Part shown: positions 16,803 through 25,376 of the stretch, piece after piece | How the letters are laid out: each line of letters begins with the position of its first letter | How positions within the stretch are numbered: position 1 is the stretch's first letter | NCBI GenBank assembly: GCA_014376785.1 | Contig: JACMQW010000050.1 | Coordinates: 1-52,362, forward strand | Length of the DNA stretch: 52,362 bases | Reading direction: 5' to 3' | DNA from: Oligoflexia bacterium | Lineage (GTDB): Bacteria; Bdellovibrionota; UBA1018 | The notes under the pieces: model-generated | The model's input: the letters and a program-made list of their open reading frames with translations, nothing else | Database searches by the model: none | Told to the model about the DNA's origin: nothing | Position numbers and translations under genes: made by a program

Positions 16803-17771
16803 CGCAAGCCAATCAACGAGGGTCGCACGACTCTTCCGCTGGCGTCTGCCGTTAAAAGCTTCATGGGTCACCTCGAGGGATCCGGAAAAGCAAAGCACAC
16901 CATTGATTCCTACCGCTTTGATTTGCTGAGCTTTGGAGAGTTTTTGCTCGCGCACCGAGGGAAACCGACTCTCGATTTAAAAAGCTTAGCTCGAAAAGAC
17001 CTTGAACGTTACCATGACTGGCTGAAGCTCGAGGGCCAAAAAACAAACACCCGTCGCCGAAAACTGATGACCGTGCGGAAGCTGATGCACTACTTGACGG
17101 CCCGGAAAAAACTCGACCTCGACATTGCGAAAAAATTGCTGGCTCCCGAAAAAATTGAACGTGTCCCGCTCACCATCGACCTTGCTCTTTTCAGAGAAAA
17201 AATTTCTGGGCTTCCAGTTGAGTCTTATTTCCAAGCGCGGAACGCCGCGCTTCTTCTGCTCCTCTCCGACACGGGTTGTAGTGTGAGCGAGCTCTCTCTG
17301 ATTCGGTGGTCAGCCTATGAGCCTTTGAACACGCGATTAAAATTTTATGGAAAAGCAGAACGTGAATCCAAATTAAGACCCGACACGATCACCGCCCTCA
17401 CGCAACTGAAGGAGCTCGCCCGTCCCATCGAAAAACCAAGCCATCACGAAGATTCCGATGAGCTTTTATTCATTGGATTTAATCGTCATGGTCCCATGCG
17501 GATTGGGAAAAAGGCACTCGGAATCACCCCTCGAGGAATCGAGATGCTGGTGAAAGGAATGTCCGAAACCCTCGGTTTTCCGGGAGTCACTCCGCGAGTG
17601 CTTCGCCATTCCGCTGTCGTCGACTGGTATAAATCAGGTATTCAGCCCGAAGAAATTCAGAAACGCCTCGGCTTGAAAACGGCTTACACTTTTCGAATCT
17701 ACGAACCCATTTTCAACGCGATCAGATCCAAGACTGAAGCCACATCCAGTCCACAAACGTCTCCCCTTTAA
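16788..17771 (+). CDS. Tyrosine-recombinase-like protein with degenerate active site
   Basis: The 327-residue product has a core-binding domain (HTIDSYRFDLLSFGEFLLAH, about residues 20-110) and a catalytic domain, the layout and length of XerC/XerD. The nucleophile Tyr305 (FRIYEP), Lys189 and Arg273 (VLRHS) are present. However, the first catalytic Arg is Ser165 (TGCSVSEL in place of TGLRxSEL), the HxxR His is Arg270, and the LGH/W position is Leu296. Loss of three of six residues makes normal strand transfer unlikely. It may bind DNA without cutting, or act with a partner. GAGG precedes the ATG. Its last 50 bases overlap the 3' end of the opposite mannosyltransferase gene. Confidence 0.82.
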   Translation: MQKRQRKPINEGRTTLPLASAVKSFMGHLEGSGKAKHTIDSYRFDLLSFGEFLLAHRGKPTLDLKSLARKDLERYHDWLKLEGQKTNTRRRKLMTVRKLMHYLTARKKLDLDIAKKLLAPEKIERVPLTIDLALFREKISGLPVESYFQARNAALLLLLSDTGCSVSELSLIRWSAYEPLNTRLKFYGKAERESKLRPDTITALTQLKELARPIEKPSHHEDSDELLFIGFNRHGPMRIGKKALGITPRGIEMLVKGMSETLGFPGVTPRVLRHSAVVDWYKSGIQPEEIQKRLGLKTAYTFRIYEPIFNAIRSKTEATSSPQTSPL

Positions 17772-19038
17772 TCGGCATCGCGGAAAGAATCGGGAAGAAA
17801 TAGAAAAAGACTCCAAACGTCGCTGCCACCGCGACGATCGGAATTCCGTTCTTTTTCGTTTTCTGAAGCCAATAGGTCCAGGCCAGGGAAAGCATCATCC
17901 CGGCCGGGTAATAGTAGTAATAAAAAGCCACTTTGCGCGGAATGACGATCCAACAGAGCGCAAAGCCAAAGTAAAAATACAGGATGAGAAAAGCGGTTCG
18001 ACCGCGGGTTTTTAAAAAACGAACCACCATCGCGGTAATCGCAACCAGCCCCCCCCACATGATGAGGGGATTACCGAGTAAAAGGACGCCCCGTACCGTT
18101 TTTTGATCGACTCCTTCTTTATCGAAGGCGTACCAAATCGGGCGTTTGAGCCAGATCCAATCCCAGAATTGGCTCATGTACGGATGGGCGGTGACGACGC
18201 GTTTCTGGCCGTCCAGCATCCGGGCCTGATGGCTCGTGAGCAGCTCAAGCACCGTGTACGGCGGATTCCGATTCACCCAGAGGTAAGGCATGAAAGTCGC
18301 GAAGTAAAAAAGAGCGGGAACGAATGCCCAATAAAGAACCAGGTCGACCACTCGGTTTTTTGATTTCAGGTGAACCGCTTGGGCGATTAAAAGAGCGCCA
18401 CACATCAGGTAAGGAACGAGTGCGAACCACTTGCACGCAATGGCAAGCCCCATGAAAACGCCAGAAAGTCGAATCCACCGAGGATCGAAGACATCGGGGT
18501 CGATCGCGCGGACAAAGCCCCAAAGCGACCAGACTAAGAAGCCCATCATAAACGTATCCAGCATCGCGATTCGCGCTTGGACGTACAAAAGTTGATTGAA
18601 GACCGTGATGCCGGTGCAAATCCAAGCAGCCCGTCGATTTTTCCCGAAGAGCTCATAGGCGAGGCGATACATTCCCACGACGGTGATCGCTCCGAACACC
18701 ACGCTCATGAATCGCCACCCAAGCGGCACATCTCCGAATAGTCGGATGCCCAGGCTGATCAAGATTTTAGCGAGCGGAGGATGCTCCCAGTTTTGATTCT
18801 CACTCCCCGCGATCCATTGCAGGGCGGACGGGATGTAATGGAATTCGTCGAAATTTTTTGTTTTAGGAAACGAGATATTCAGAAGGAAGAAAATCAGTGA
18901 AAAAACAAAAAGGGTCACCGAGTCCCAGAATGCCACTCGTGACTCCGCGAAATCACTTTTAATGAGGGTATGCACGGAAGAGGGGCGCCGATCTGCGGGT
19001 TTTAGAGCGGGCTTCGGAGCGACTTTACGAGGATGCAT
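17722..19038 (-). CDS. PMT-type protein mannosyltransferase (GT39 family), membrane
   Basis: The 438-residue product has about ten hydrophobic segments after a basic N-terminus. After the first membrane helix it carries FDEFHYIPSA, the acidic motif that starts the first external loop in GT39 enzymes, and then EHPPLAK. Both are hallmarks of bacterial PMT proteins. These enzymes use a polyprenyl-phosphate-linked sugar to O-glycosylate secreted proteins on the outer face of the inner membrane. The C-terminus, rich in Trp (FVDWMWLQSWI), fits the family, so the antisense overlap with the recombinase is real for this gene. There is no clear ribosome site; the ATG is the first in frame. It is alone on its strand, with no donor-synthesis genes nearby. 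Confidence 0.82.
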   Translation of the reverse strand: MHPRKVAPKPALKPADRRPSSVHTLIKSDFAESRVAFWDSVTLFVFSLIFFLLNISFPKTKNFDEFHYIPSALQWIAGSENQNWEHPPLAKILISLGIRLFGDVPLGWRFMSVVFGAITVVGMYRLAYELFGKNRRAAWICTGITVFNQLLYVQARIAMLDTFMMGFLVWSLWGFVRAIDPDVFDPRWIRLSGVFMGLAIACKWFALVPYLMCGALLIAQAVHLKSKNRVVDLVLYWAFVPALFYFATFMPYLWVNRNPPYTVLELLTSHQARMLDGQKRVVTAHPYMSQFWDWIWLKRPIWYAFDKEGVDQKTVRGVLLLGNPLIMWGGLVAITAMVVRFLKTRGRTAFLILYFYFGFALCWIVIPRKVAFYYYYYPAGMMLSLAWTYWLQKTKKNGIPIVAVAATFGVFFYFFPILSAMPIKGETFVDWMWLQSWI

Positions 19039-19156
19039 CTCTTAAAGTTAAGGGTTCAGATGCGCTTGGTCAAGCCACCCGCGCGCACGCGACTCTCATG
19101 CGGCGAGGAAAACCCCTGGGCAACGTGCCTCCTTTCGCTTAAAACAAACTCACTTT

Positions 19157-19792
19157 ATGACTGAAATGAATAACCCGATCGACCCGAACACTGCGCTTTC
19201 CACTTTATCTCCGACCACACCCGCAGCCTCCACTCCGGAGCCGCAGGTCGGACGAAACGAGCCCTGCCCCTGCGGCAGTGGAAAGAAATACAAGCGCTGC
19301 CATGGCGTCGATGCGGCCCCTAAGCTGAGCGTCCCGACCGTTCTCCCTTCCGCACCGGGAATGGGCGCACTGCCCGCATCGATGGGCGGATTCGATCCCT
19401 CGAAGATGGATCCGGCGATGATGCAGCAAATGCAGAAATCCCTCCAACGCCTTCCTCGCGCGCAACTGACGAAACTTCAGTCCCTCATGCAGCGAGCAAT
19501 GGCCGGTCAGGACGTGAGCTCCGAAGCTGCTTCGTTTGAAAAAATGCTCCCGCCTGAATTCTCCCAAATGGCGATGCAAATGATGATGGCCCAGGGAATG
19601 GGTGGGGCCGAAACCGCAGAAGAAATGAATGCGGATGAAGCAAAGCAAATCGTCGCCAAAGCAGTCGCCGACGGGAAAATGACTGAAGAGCAAGCGAAGG
19701 AATTGCTCGGGGACGAAGATCCTAAAGCAATTCTGGAAAAGGCTGAGAAAAAAGGCATCACTGGGTTCTTTAAGAAGATCACCGGGAAATAA
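19157..19792 (+). CDS. SEC-C motif protein with methionine-rich middle
   Basis: The 211-residue cytoplasmic product carries a SEC-C zinc motif, [19 protein letters not shown] (about residues 34-52). This is the same ligand pattern that ends SecA, where it helps bind SecB and ribosomes. The middle (about 70-155) is unusually rich in Met and Gln (for example [11 protein letters not shown]), as in the signal-sequence-binding M domain of Ffh. The last 50 residues repeat a short helix ([19 protein letters not shown]). I infer a role near secretion or nascent chains, but no function is known to me for this domain order. It lies 12 bases before the AEC transporter gene. Confidence 0.75.
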   Translation: MTEMNNPIDPNTALSTLSPTTPAASTPEPQVGRNEPCPCGSGKKYKRCHGVDAAPKLSVPTVLPSAPGMGALPASMGGFDPSKMDPAMMQQMQKSLQRLPRAQLTKLQSLMQRAMAGQDVSSEAASFEKMLPPEFSQMAMQMMMAQGMGGAETAEEMNADEAKQIVAKAVADGKMTEEQAKELLGDEDPKAILEKAEKKGITGFFKKITGK

Positions 19793-19804
19793 TAAGTCTC
19801 TCGC

Positions 19805-20791
19805 ATGAATGCCTCCTTCGGACCTTTCGTCGTCATCGCAGTGGGCATCATCGCGGGGTTTTTATTCCGCAGAAGCGGGCGATTTCCGGCCGAAACGCCG
19901 CGAGTTCTGAACGCGTACGTGATTGCGATTGCCCTTCCCGCAGTCGTCCTCTCTGAACTCCCGCGGTTTCTCCGAGACCTTGCCGCTCACCGCGACCGTG
20001 TGGATGCGGCTTTGATTTTTCTCCCGCTTATCCCTTGGTTAATCTTCGGAGTCGCGATCCTCTTTTTCGGCCTGCTCTACCGAGCAGGCCTCATCCGGCG
20101 AGACCAGTGGGGACTGCTCGCGCTGGCTGGTGGGCTAGGAAATACTTCGTTCGTCGGAATCCCGCTGCTCGAGGCGCTCCTGGGCCCGGATAAAATTCCG
20201 CTGGCCGTCTTACTCGATCAACTCGGAACTTTTCTGGTCCTCGCGGTGGGAGGAACGCTCTGGATTTCTTACTTCCACGCGACTTCTGGCCACTCCGCAT
20301 CCGGAGCACCGAAATCGTTTAGCGTGCGGAAATTTTTCTCAGACCTTTTTCACTTTCCACCCTTTCTGGCGCTCCTAATTGCATTTGGGGTTGCGCCCCT
20401 CGGCGACTTCCCATCGATGATTCAGTCAGCGCTCGGTCGAATCGCTGCCACGCTCGTTCCAGTAGCGATGGTGAGTGTGGGTGCACAGTTGAAACCCGAT
20501 TTGAAGATGATTCGTCACGAAGGCCGGGGACTCACCTTGGGGCTCGCTTATAAAATGGTGCTCGCGCCCCTCATGATCTACGGGATCGCCGCCGGGATTT
20601 TTCATTTTCAGGGGGACGCACTGAACGTCGGAGTGCTCGAAGCGGCGATGGCCCCGATGATCACCGCGACCGTCTTAGGAATCGAAGCGGGGTTTGCACC
20701 GAATCTAGGCGCACTCATCTTGGGCATCGGAATTCCGCTTTCCCTAGTAACGGTACCGCTGCTCAGTCACCTTTGGTTTCATTCCCCGTAA
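19805..20791 (+). CDS. AEC-family transporter (auxin efflux carrier type)
   Basis: The 328-residue protein has about ten hydrophobic segments in two halves. The conserved family motif lies in the first half (GGLGNTSFVGIPLLEALLGPD) and its counterpart in the second (GVLEAAMAPMITATVLGIEAG). Bacterial AEC proteins are inner-membrane carriers for small organic anions such as malonate or malate; which one cannot be told here. It follows the SEC-C gene closely with only a weak ribosome site, so it is probably co-transcribed. Its final 13 bases overlap the end of the convergent acyltransferase gene. Confidence 0.83.
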   Translation: MNASFGPFVVIAVGIIAGFLFRRSGRFPAETPRVLNAYVIAIALPAVVLSELPRFLRDLAAHRDRVDAALIFLPLIPWLIFGVAILFFGLLYRAGLIRRDQWGLLALAGGLGNTSFVGIPLLEALLGPDKIPLAVLLDQLGTFLVLAVGGTLWISYFHATSGHSASGAPKSFSVRKFFSDLFHFPPFLALLIAFGVAPLGDFPSMIQSALGRIAATLVPVAMVSVGAQLKPDLKMIRHEGRGLTLGLAYKMVLAPLMIYGIAAGIFHFQGDALNVGVLEAAMAPMITATVLGIEAGFAPNLGALILGIGIPLSLVTVPLLSHLWFHSP

Positions 20792-21684
20792 ATCGTGCGG
20801 TCACTTGGTTTTGCGTGCTTCCACCGACGGTGGCTCCAAAGCCAGTATGCCGGTTTCTTTCGAATCTCTGACTCGAGAAGCCGCATTCCTTGCTCCAGTA
20901 TCCAACCCGACCGCTCCACGTGCGGCGGCTGAACGAGGGGTGAAATCGTAAAGTCATAATAGCCGCGGGACCGCTTCCGAATAATGCCGTAATAGACGGG
21001 CAGACCGTATTCCTTCGCTAGCTTCTCCGCTCCAAACACCACGCCGGTTTCCAACCCGAGAAATCGAATCCAGTGCGCTTTGCGAGGATCTCCGGGCGAC
21101 TGATCAAATCCAAAACCAACGATAAAAGGCTTTCGCTCCCCGGCTATGACACGCGCGTTTTCACGCTGAAAAAAATCGGAGATCTCTCGGGTTGAAACGA
21201 GCTCTAGTCCAGTGCGTCCCCGAGTTTCCCGCATCTTGCGATCGAAAAAAGGGTTTGAGAGCGACTTATAAATCGCCACCAATTGGTGCTGCATCTGCAA
21301 CGGAAGACCCATTGCGAGCCACTCCCAGTTGCCGTAATGCCCGCCCACTAAGACGATCGATTCCCGGCGACCATAAGCATCCGAAAGCACCTCGGGGTTA
21401 TTCAGATGAAAGCGCTTCCGCACTTCTTCGTCAGAAATCGAAAAACTTCGGACGCTCTCAAAAACCAGATCACAAAAGTGACGGTAGAAATCACGGGCGA
21501 TTTTTCCTCGCTCCGTTTCAGAAAGACCAGGAAAAGCGCGCGCGACGTTTTCACGGATGACCTTCTTTCGGTAGCCCACCCCATAAAAAGTAATGAGAAA
21601 AAGGAGATCCGAAAAACGGTAGAGCACCGTTAGCGGAAGTTTAGAAAGCGGGAGAATAAAAAAAGCATAAAGTAGCGCGGTCAC
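20779..21684 (-). CDS. LpxL/HtrB-family lipid A acyltransferase
   Basis: The 301-residue protein has an N-terminal membrane anchor (LLYAFFILPLSKLPLTVLYR). The catalytic HxxxxE motif is in VGGHYGNWEW, followed by the usual FDRKMRETRGRTG region and a GFGFDQSPGDP loop. Enzymes of this family transfer an acyl chain from acyl-ACP to lipid A precursors on the inner face of the inner membrane. The length is normal. The start codon is GTG with AGGGA immediately before it. No other lipid A genes are adjacent, so it could be a second, modifying member rather than the core enzyme. Confidence 0.85.
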   Translation of the reverse strand: MTALLYAFFILPLSKLPLTVLYRFSDLLFLITFYGVGYRKKVIRENVARAFPGLSETERGKIARDFYRHFCDLVFESVRSFSISDEEVRKRFHLNNPEVLSDAYGRRESIVLVGGHYGNWEWLAMGLPLQMQHQLVAIYKSLSNPFFDRKMRETRGRTGLELVSTREISDFFQRENARVIAGERKPFIVGFGFDQSPGDPRKAHWIRFLGLETGVVFGAEKLAKEYGLPVYYGIIRKRSRGYYDFTISPLVQPPHVERSGWILEQGMRLLESEIRKKPAYWLWSHRRWKHAKPSDRTIYGE

Positions 21685-21762
21685 TCCCTGAGAGCTTAAG
21701 CCGAAGTGACGGCTAGGGGAAGGACGCTTTACGTCCGAAGCGCGGCGTACTAATCTGAATTC

Positions 21763-22434
21763 GTGAAGAAATTAAAGCTTCCGAATCTGATCGGAACAAT
21801 CCAGTTAAGCGCTTTACCGGGCTCTCCCGGGTCTCGAGATCTGCATCCGACCGATGCGGTGCGAATCGCCGGCCTTCGTGCTGTAAAAGAAGCGAGAGAA
21901 TTGAAGAAGGCTGGTTTTAAAGCCCTGATGCTGGAAAATACCGGGGATACCCCTTATTTCGAGCGCTCGGTTTCTCCCGAAACATTAGCGAGTTTCGCTT
22001 TCATTGCTGCAGCAGTCAGAGAAGCCGTCAGCGTTCCGCTCGGAATTCGCGTCCTAAGAAACGATTCGCGGGCAGCGCTCGCGATAGCGGCAGTGACTGG
22101 TCTCGAATTCATCCGGGTTCGGGGACTGATGACCACTGGCGCAGAACTACTCAGGGAGCGCGACCGTCTCGGAGCAGAAGTGGCGATCTTAGCCGACCTC
22201 TCGAACGATCCTCGGTCTTTTTTGCGAGAGTCCGGAGCGGATGGAGTGATCATCCCGGTCGGCATTGCGGCTGAAACGGTTGCGGCACTCCGGGCGGCAA
22301 ATGCGAAAACGAAACTTCCAGTTTGGGTAGCGGACGGCGTGCGAGACTCATTCGCACGCGAAATTCAGTCGATGGGATTTGGTGCTCTCATCGAATCAAA
22401 TCACCGCGCGGTCGCGAAAGCGTTTAAAAAATGA
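21763..22434 (+). CDS. BtpA/SgcQ-family TIM-barrel protein
   Basis: The 223-residue protein opens with LIGTIQLSALPGSPGS and has EARELKKAGFKALMLENTGDTPY. These match the BtpA/SgcQ family, a TIM barrel of poorly defined function: BtpA affects photosystem I assembly in cyanobacteria and SgcQ lies in a sugar operon in E. coli. The organism shows no photosynthesis genes, so the photosystem role should not be transferred. The start is GTG. A small GGACG/CGTCC hairpin lies about 25 bases upstream. The stop overlaps the start of the downstream recombinase gene (ATGA), which suggests coupled translation. Confidence 0.78.
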   Translation: MKKLKLPNLIGTIQLSALPGSPGSRDLHPTDAVRIAGLRAVKEARELKKAGFKALMLENTGDTPYFERSVSPETLASFAFIAAAVREAVSVPLGIRVLRNDSRAALAIAAVTGLEFIRVRGLMTTGAELLRERDRLGAEVAILADLSNDPRSFLRESGADGVIIPVGIAAETVAALRAANAKTKLPVWVADGVRDSFAREIQSMGFGALIESNHRAVAKAFKK

Positions 22435-23750
22435 AGTTAGGTGGCTGGCTCGTAAAAGGGTTACGAAATCCACGACCGACTCGGAAACGAACAGGTCGAC
22501 GAGCGAAACGACTGCAGCACCGGAAATTTTTTCTCCGGAGCGAAGCCGACGAAAAAGAAAGTGAAAAAAGTTTTGGCGGGATCGGAGACCCGGGCTCTGA
22601 GGTGGGGACCGCATCCGCCTCGGCCATTCCGCATCCAGCCAGCACTCTTGCAGCCACACCTCCTGCAGTGATTTCGGCAGAGGTCGAAGTTTTACCCGTC
22701 GAATTGCCGCGGCCCCTGAACCTCATCGCCCCCCCAGGCCTTCGGGCAGAAGAATTCATCCGCCCCGACAGTCGGCTTCGCCAGAGTATCGAAGCGTTCT
22801 TACTCGACCAACGCTCACCCCACACGCGCCGAGCATACGGTAAAGATCTCGAGCGCTTTTTGAAATACCTCATCGTCCGGAATGGTCGACGGAACACGGA
22901 ACAGGGCCCTGAACACCTGAACCGCGCCGTTCTCATCGGCTATAAAGATTTTCTACTTGCGGAGAAACTCGAACACACCACGGTCGATCGCCACCTCGCG
23001 ACCCTCCGAAGTTTTTTTCGCTGGCTCGTGGACGATGGCATCATTGAAAAAAATCCAGCCGAAGGCGTGCGGTTTCTGAACCCAAAGCGCCTTTCGCGAA
23101 CGAACGCTTTCACCGACTTAGAAGTGGTGAAGCTTTTGAAAGGCCCAAACCTTCACACGCGAACCGGCTCCCAGCATTACGCGATGCTCATGATTCTTTT
23201 TTACTGCGGGCTGCGGAGGTCTGAACTCTGTGATCTGAAAAATGCGAGTCTCGGCGAAGAACGCAGTCATCACGTCCTCCGGCTCCGAGGAAAAGGAAAT
23301 ACAGAGCGCATGATTGTGTTGATTCCAGCCGTCTGGAGTGCGCTTCAGCACTATTTTATGATCACGAAAAAAGACCTCGCGCGTGGCGAATTTCTCTTCT
23401 CACCGATTCGAAATAATCGCACTGGTGTGAAAGATAAAGCGATCGATCCGTCGATGATTTTCTACATCGTGACGAAATACGCAAAAATGGCAGGAGTAGC
23501 GAATCGGGTTTCCCCCCATTCATGTCGGGCTACGGCGATCTCGAATGCCCGCGATCATCAGGTGCCTGACCGCGCGATCCAGGAATTCGCCGGATGGGCG
23601 AGTCCGGACATGATCACTCGCTATGATAAGCGGAAGAATTCCGTCGAAAATTCCGCAGCCCGCGCCATTGAATACGGAGAGCCGAATCGTCCCTTGCCGT
23701 CGCTTGCGATTCGGCCTGACTCGGACGAGGGCAGAGAGGGGGACTCATGA
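22431..23750 (+). CDS. XerC/XerD-like tyrosine recombinase with intact catalytic residues
   Basis: The 439-residue product has a core-binding domain (residues 112-205, SPHTRRAYGKDLERFLKYL) and a full catalytic set: Arg262 (CGLRRSEL), Lys288 (RGKGNTER), His363 and Arg366 (PHSCRATAI), Trp389 (AGWAS) and Tyr398 (TRYDK). It should therefore cut and rejoin DNA. XerD proteins are about 300 residues. Here about 110 extra N-terminal residues, Arg-rich then Pro/Ala-rich, precede the core, and the true start may lie downstream, for example at GTG 22602. The ATG overlaps the BtpA stop. A dif-like palindrome lies 380 bases downstream. It could be the chromosome dimer resolvase or an integrase. Confidence 0.85.
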   Translation: MKLGGWLVKGLRNPRPTRKRTGRRAKRLQHRKFFLRSEADEKESEKSFGGIGDPGSEVGTASASAIPHPASTLAATPPAVISAEVEVLPVELPRPLNLIAPPGLRAEEFIRPDSRLRQSIEAFLLDQRSPHTRRAYGKDLERFLKYLIVRNGRRNTEQGPEHLNRAVLIGYKDFLLAEKLEHTTVDRHLATLRSFFRWLVDDGIIEKNPAEGVRFLNPKRLSRTNAFTDLEVVKLLKGPNLHTRTGSQHYAMLMILFYCGLRRSELCDLKNASLGEERSHHVLRLRGKGNTERMIVLIPAVWSALQHYFMITKKDLARGEFLFSPIRNNRTGVKDKAIDPSMIFYIVTKYAKMAGVANRVSPHSCRATAISNARDHQVPDRAIQEFAGWASPDMITRYDKRKNSVENSAARAIEYGEPNRPLPSLAIRPDSDEGREGDS

Positions 23751-23776
23751 AAGACAAATCACGCTGAGACCTTCAG

Positions 23777-24052
23777 ATGCCCATGAACCAGGATTATCCG
23801 ACCCACGTTCTGGCCGCAGTGATGAGCGCGGAGCCCAGTTGGGAGGCTCTTATCGGTGGAGACCTCTACGACCGAGGCGCAGTGGTGGAATGGGTAAAGG
23901 GTTCGCTGCTCACTCGATTTTCTAGGCATTTAAGCGCGGCCGATTACCAAACCTTCTTACGCGATTACCAGCGAAGGTTGTTTGAAATCTTGCCGGATGA
24001 GCGGCCCTTCTTTTACCCGTTTAAACGCCTCTTTATCTGGGCGAGACGCTAA
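23777..24052 (+). pseudogene. C-terminal remnant of a trans-aconitate 2-methyltransferase
   Basis: The 91-residue frame reads like the last third of Tam-type methyltransferases. It has a VVEWVKGSLLTRF helix, the AADYQTFLRDYQRRLFEILPD segment and the terminal YPFKRLFIWARR, which matches the usual FPFRRLFIVA ending. The whole SAM-binding domain with its glycine-rich motif is absent, and the upstream DNA encodes the recombinase. The gene was therefore probably cut by a rearrangement or insertion. It has two possible starts (23777, 23783) and no good ribosome site. A small independent protein using only the substrate-lid domain is a less likely reading. Confidence 0.6.
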
Positions 24053-24120
24053 GCACCCCCCTCGGTCACGTCTTCTGCCGAGATTCGTTCAGCTCGAGAA
24101 GGGCAGGACGGTCGCTTATC

Positions 24121-24162
24121 AAGTTATTTCATTCGCGATAACTTCTCTTATCGCGAATAAGA
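24121..24162. other. Overlapping palindromes with a dif-like 11-6-11 core
   Basis: ATTCGCGATAA (24131-24141) and TTATCGCGAAT (24148-24158) are perfect 11-bp inverted repeats separated by the 6 bases CTTCTC. This is the geometry of a Xer recombination site. The inner ATAA-N6-TTAT matches the conserved edges of dif. Two shorter inverted repeats overlap it: AAGTTAT/ATAACTT (24121-24144) and TCTTAT/ATAAGA (24146-24162). It lies between convergent genes, so a terminator is the main alternative, but neither strand has a T-run after the stem. Confidence 0.5.
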
Positions 24163-24188
24163 AAGAGCCTCTGAACCGTTGAAAACAA

Positions 24189-25376
24189 TTAATAACCGAA
24201 AAAAAGCAGATTTTTAGGACTGAGTCGGCCGAGGGCCCGAAAGAGCCAGGCGCAACGGGTGTCGGAGCGGGAATTGTATTTTTTCTCAGAGGCGAGTTTC
24301 GTGAAGGGGGTGTGCGGAAGAATTTTGGTCGCGGCCCCTTCTTTCAACCTCGCTTCGCCGATTCGTTTTGGCAGAAAAGATCGATAATCTTTCCAAGGAA
24401 GGCCGGTCTCGGTCACAAATCGGTAAAATCCCAGAGCAGCTTCGAGCTCGGTCTCGGGAGTGAGGAGGGTTGCACCGAATCCGACTCGGCCGTCCTTGCT
24501 CTCTAAATAATCGATCCGCCGCTGGAGCAGTAAAATTTCGCTCAAAAAGACGTCGGCATTTGCTTGAGCGGCAAAGCCCCGAAGCTCCAATGTTTGCCGA
24601 TCACTTTCATAAGCAAACTGATCAATTCGAGTGACGTTCGCATCTTGATACTTTTCAGCTGGCTCCCATTTCGATGGGGTCGCGTAGTAAACCTGTTTAT
24701 TCAGCGCCCGAGCGAATTCCACCGTGGTGGTGATCTTACCCTCATCGAAATCTCGGATGACGGCGATGAACGCGCGTTTTTGGGGAACTGTCAGCTCAGA
24801 TATCGGCGGAGCGTTTGCGGGGTCATGGTTGAAAATCCCCATAGCAAGTTCTGGGTGATTTGCCCGGTCGACAATAAAGTTCCGAAGGAGGAGGGGATTT
24901 TCATTAAACCCGGAGACCACTCCGATGTGGACGTGTCCGGCTCCCTCTTCGGCAGAGGGGAAGAGTTCACATTCGGCCGCAACGTCGAAAATATCGGACT
25001 GAATGCGGTCTCTCATCTCTTGAAATTCTTCATAAGTTGCGGGAGCCGTTTGAACTTCGATGGTTCCGTTGTCAGTGCTGATTCGAAAAGACCAGCCGTC
25101 TTCATAGGTGACGACGTAATCCATCGAGCTTAAGCCCTTTCGAGGACTGCTCGAGACTCGGCAATCTCGCCGAACCGCGCAAATTTTCTCGAGTTTTTCT
25201 CGCATGGCGAGCTGGTATTTTTTTAGCACGGGATGAGAGATCCCCTCGGTCGCGGAAGTCTCTGCATTATGAAATTCGAACTCTGCGCCAAAAAGCGCAG
25301 GAGCCGCGAGAGCTTGCATCGCGGTCGCGCAACTCAAGCTCAATGCAACCGCAGCGATGAGGAGAAGGCGAATCAA
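24189..25376 (-). CDS. Exported amidoligase-like protein
   Basis: The 395-residue product has a signal peptide ending near Ala-Leu-Ala-Ala (residue 25). The mature part shows the motif order of the putative amidoligase family (glutamine-synthetase-like fold): GAEFEF (Glu32, Glu34), TIEVQTAP (Glu107), GHVHIGV (His148, His150) and TLELRG (Glu264, Arg266). Members are predicted to join carboxyl and amino groups using ATP. An exported one is odd, because ATP is scarce outside the cytoplasm. The start is a TTG overlapping the stop of the upstream gene (TTGA), so it is translated together with the tandem NlpC-like protein. The amidoligase call rests on motif order seen by eye. Confidence 0.65.
   Translation of the reverse strand: MIRLLLIAAVALSLSCATAMQALAAPALFGAEFEFHNAETSATEGISHPVLKKYQLAMREKLEKICAVRRDCRVSSSPRKGLSSMDYVVTYEDGWSFRISTDNGTIEVQTAPATYEEFQEMRDRIQSDIFDVAAECELFPSAEEGAGHVHIGVVSGFNENPLLLRNFIVDRANHPELAMGIFNHDPANAPPISELTVPQKRAFIAVIRDFDEGKITTTVEFARALNKQVYYATPSKWEPAEKYQDANVTRIDQFAYESDRQTLELRGFAAQANADVFLSEILLLQRRIDYLESKDGRVGFGATLLTPETELEAALGFYRFVTETGLPWKDYRSFLPKRIGEARLKEGAATKILPHTPFTKLASEKKYNSRSDTRCAWLFRALGRLSPKNLLFFGY

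Noticed and set aside
18050-18058. C8 run in the mannosyltransferase gene as a phase-variable tract
   Set aside because: Eight bases are too short to slip often, and similar runs of 6-8 occur elsewhere in the window by chance.
24131-24158. Reading the palindrome simply as a bidirectional terminator
   Set aside because: No T-run follows the stem on either strand and 7 of 11 arm bases are A or T; kept as an alternative but not the preferred call.
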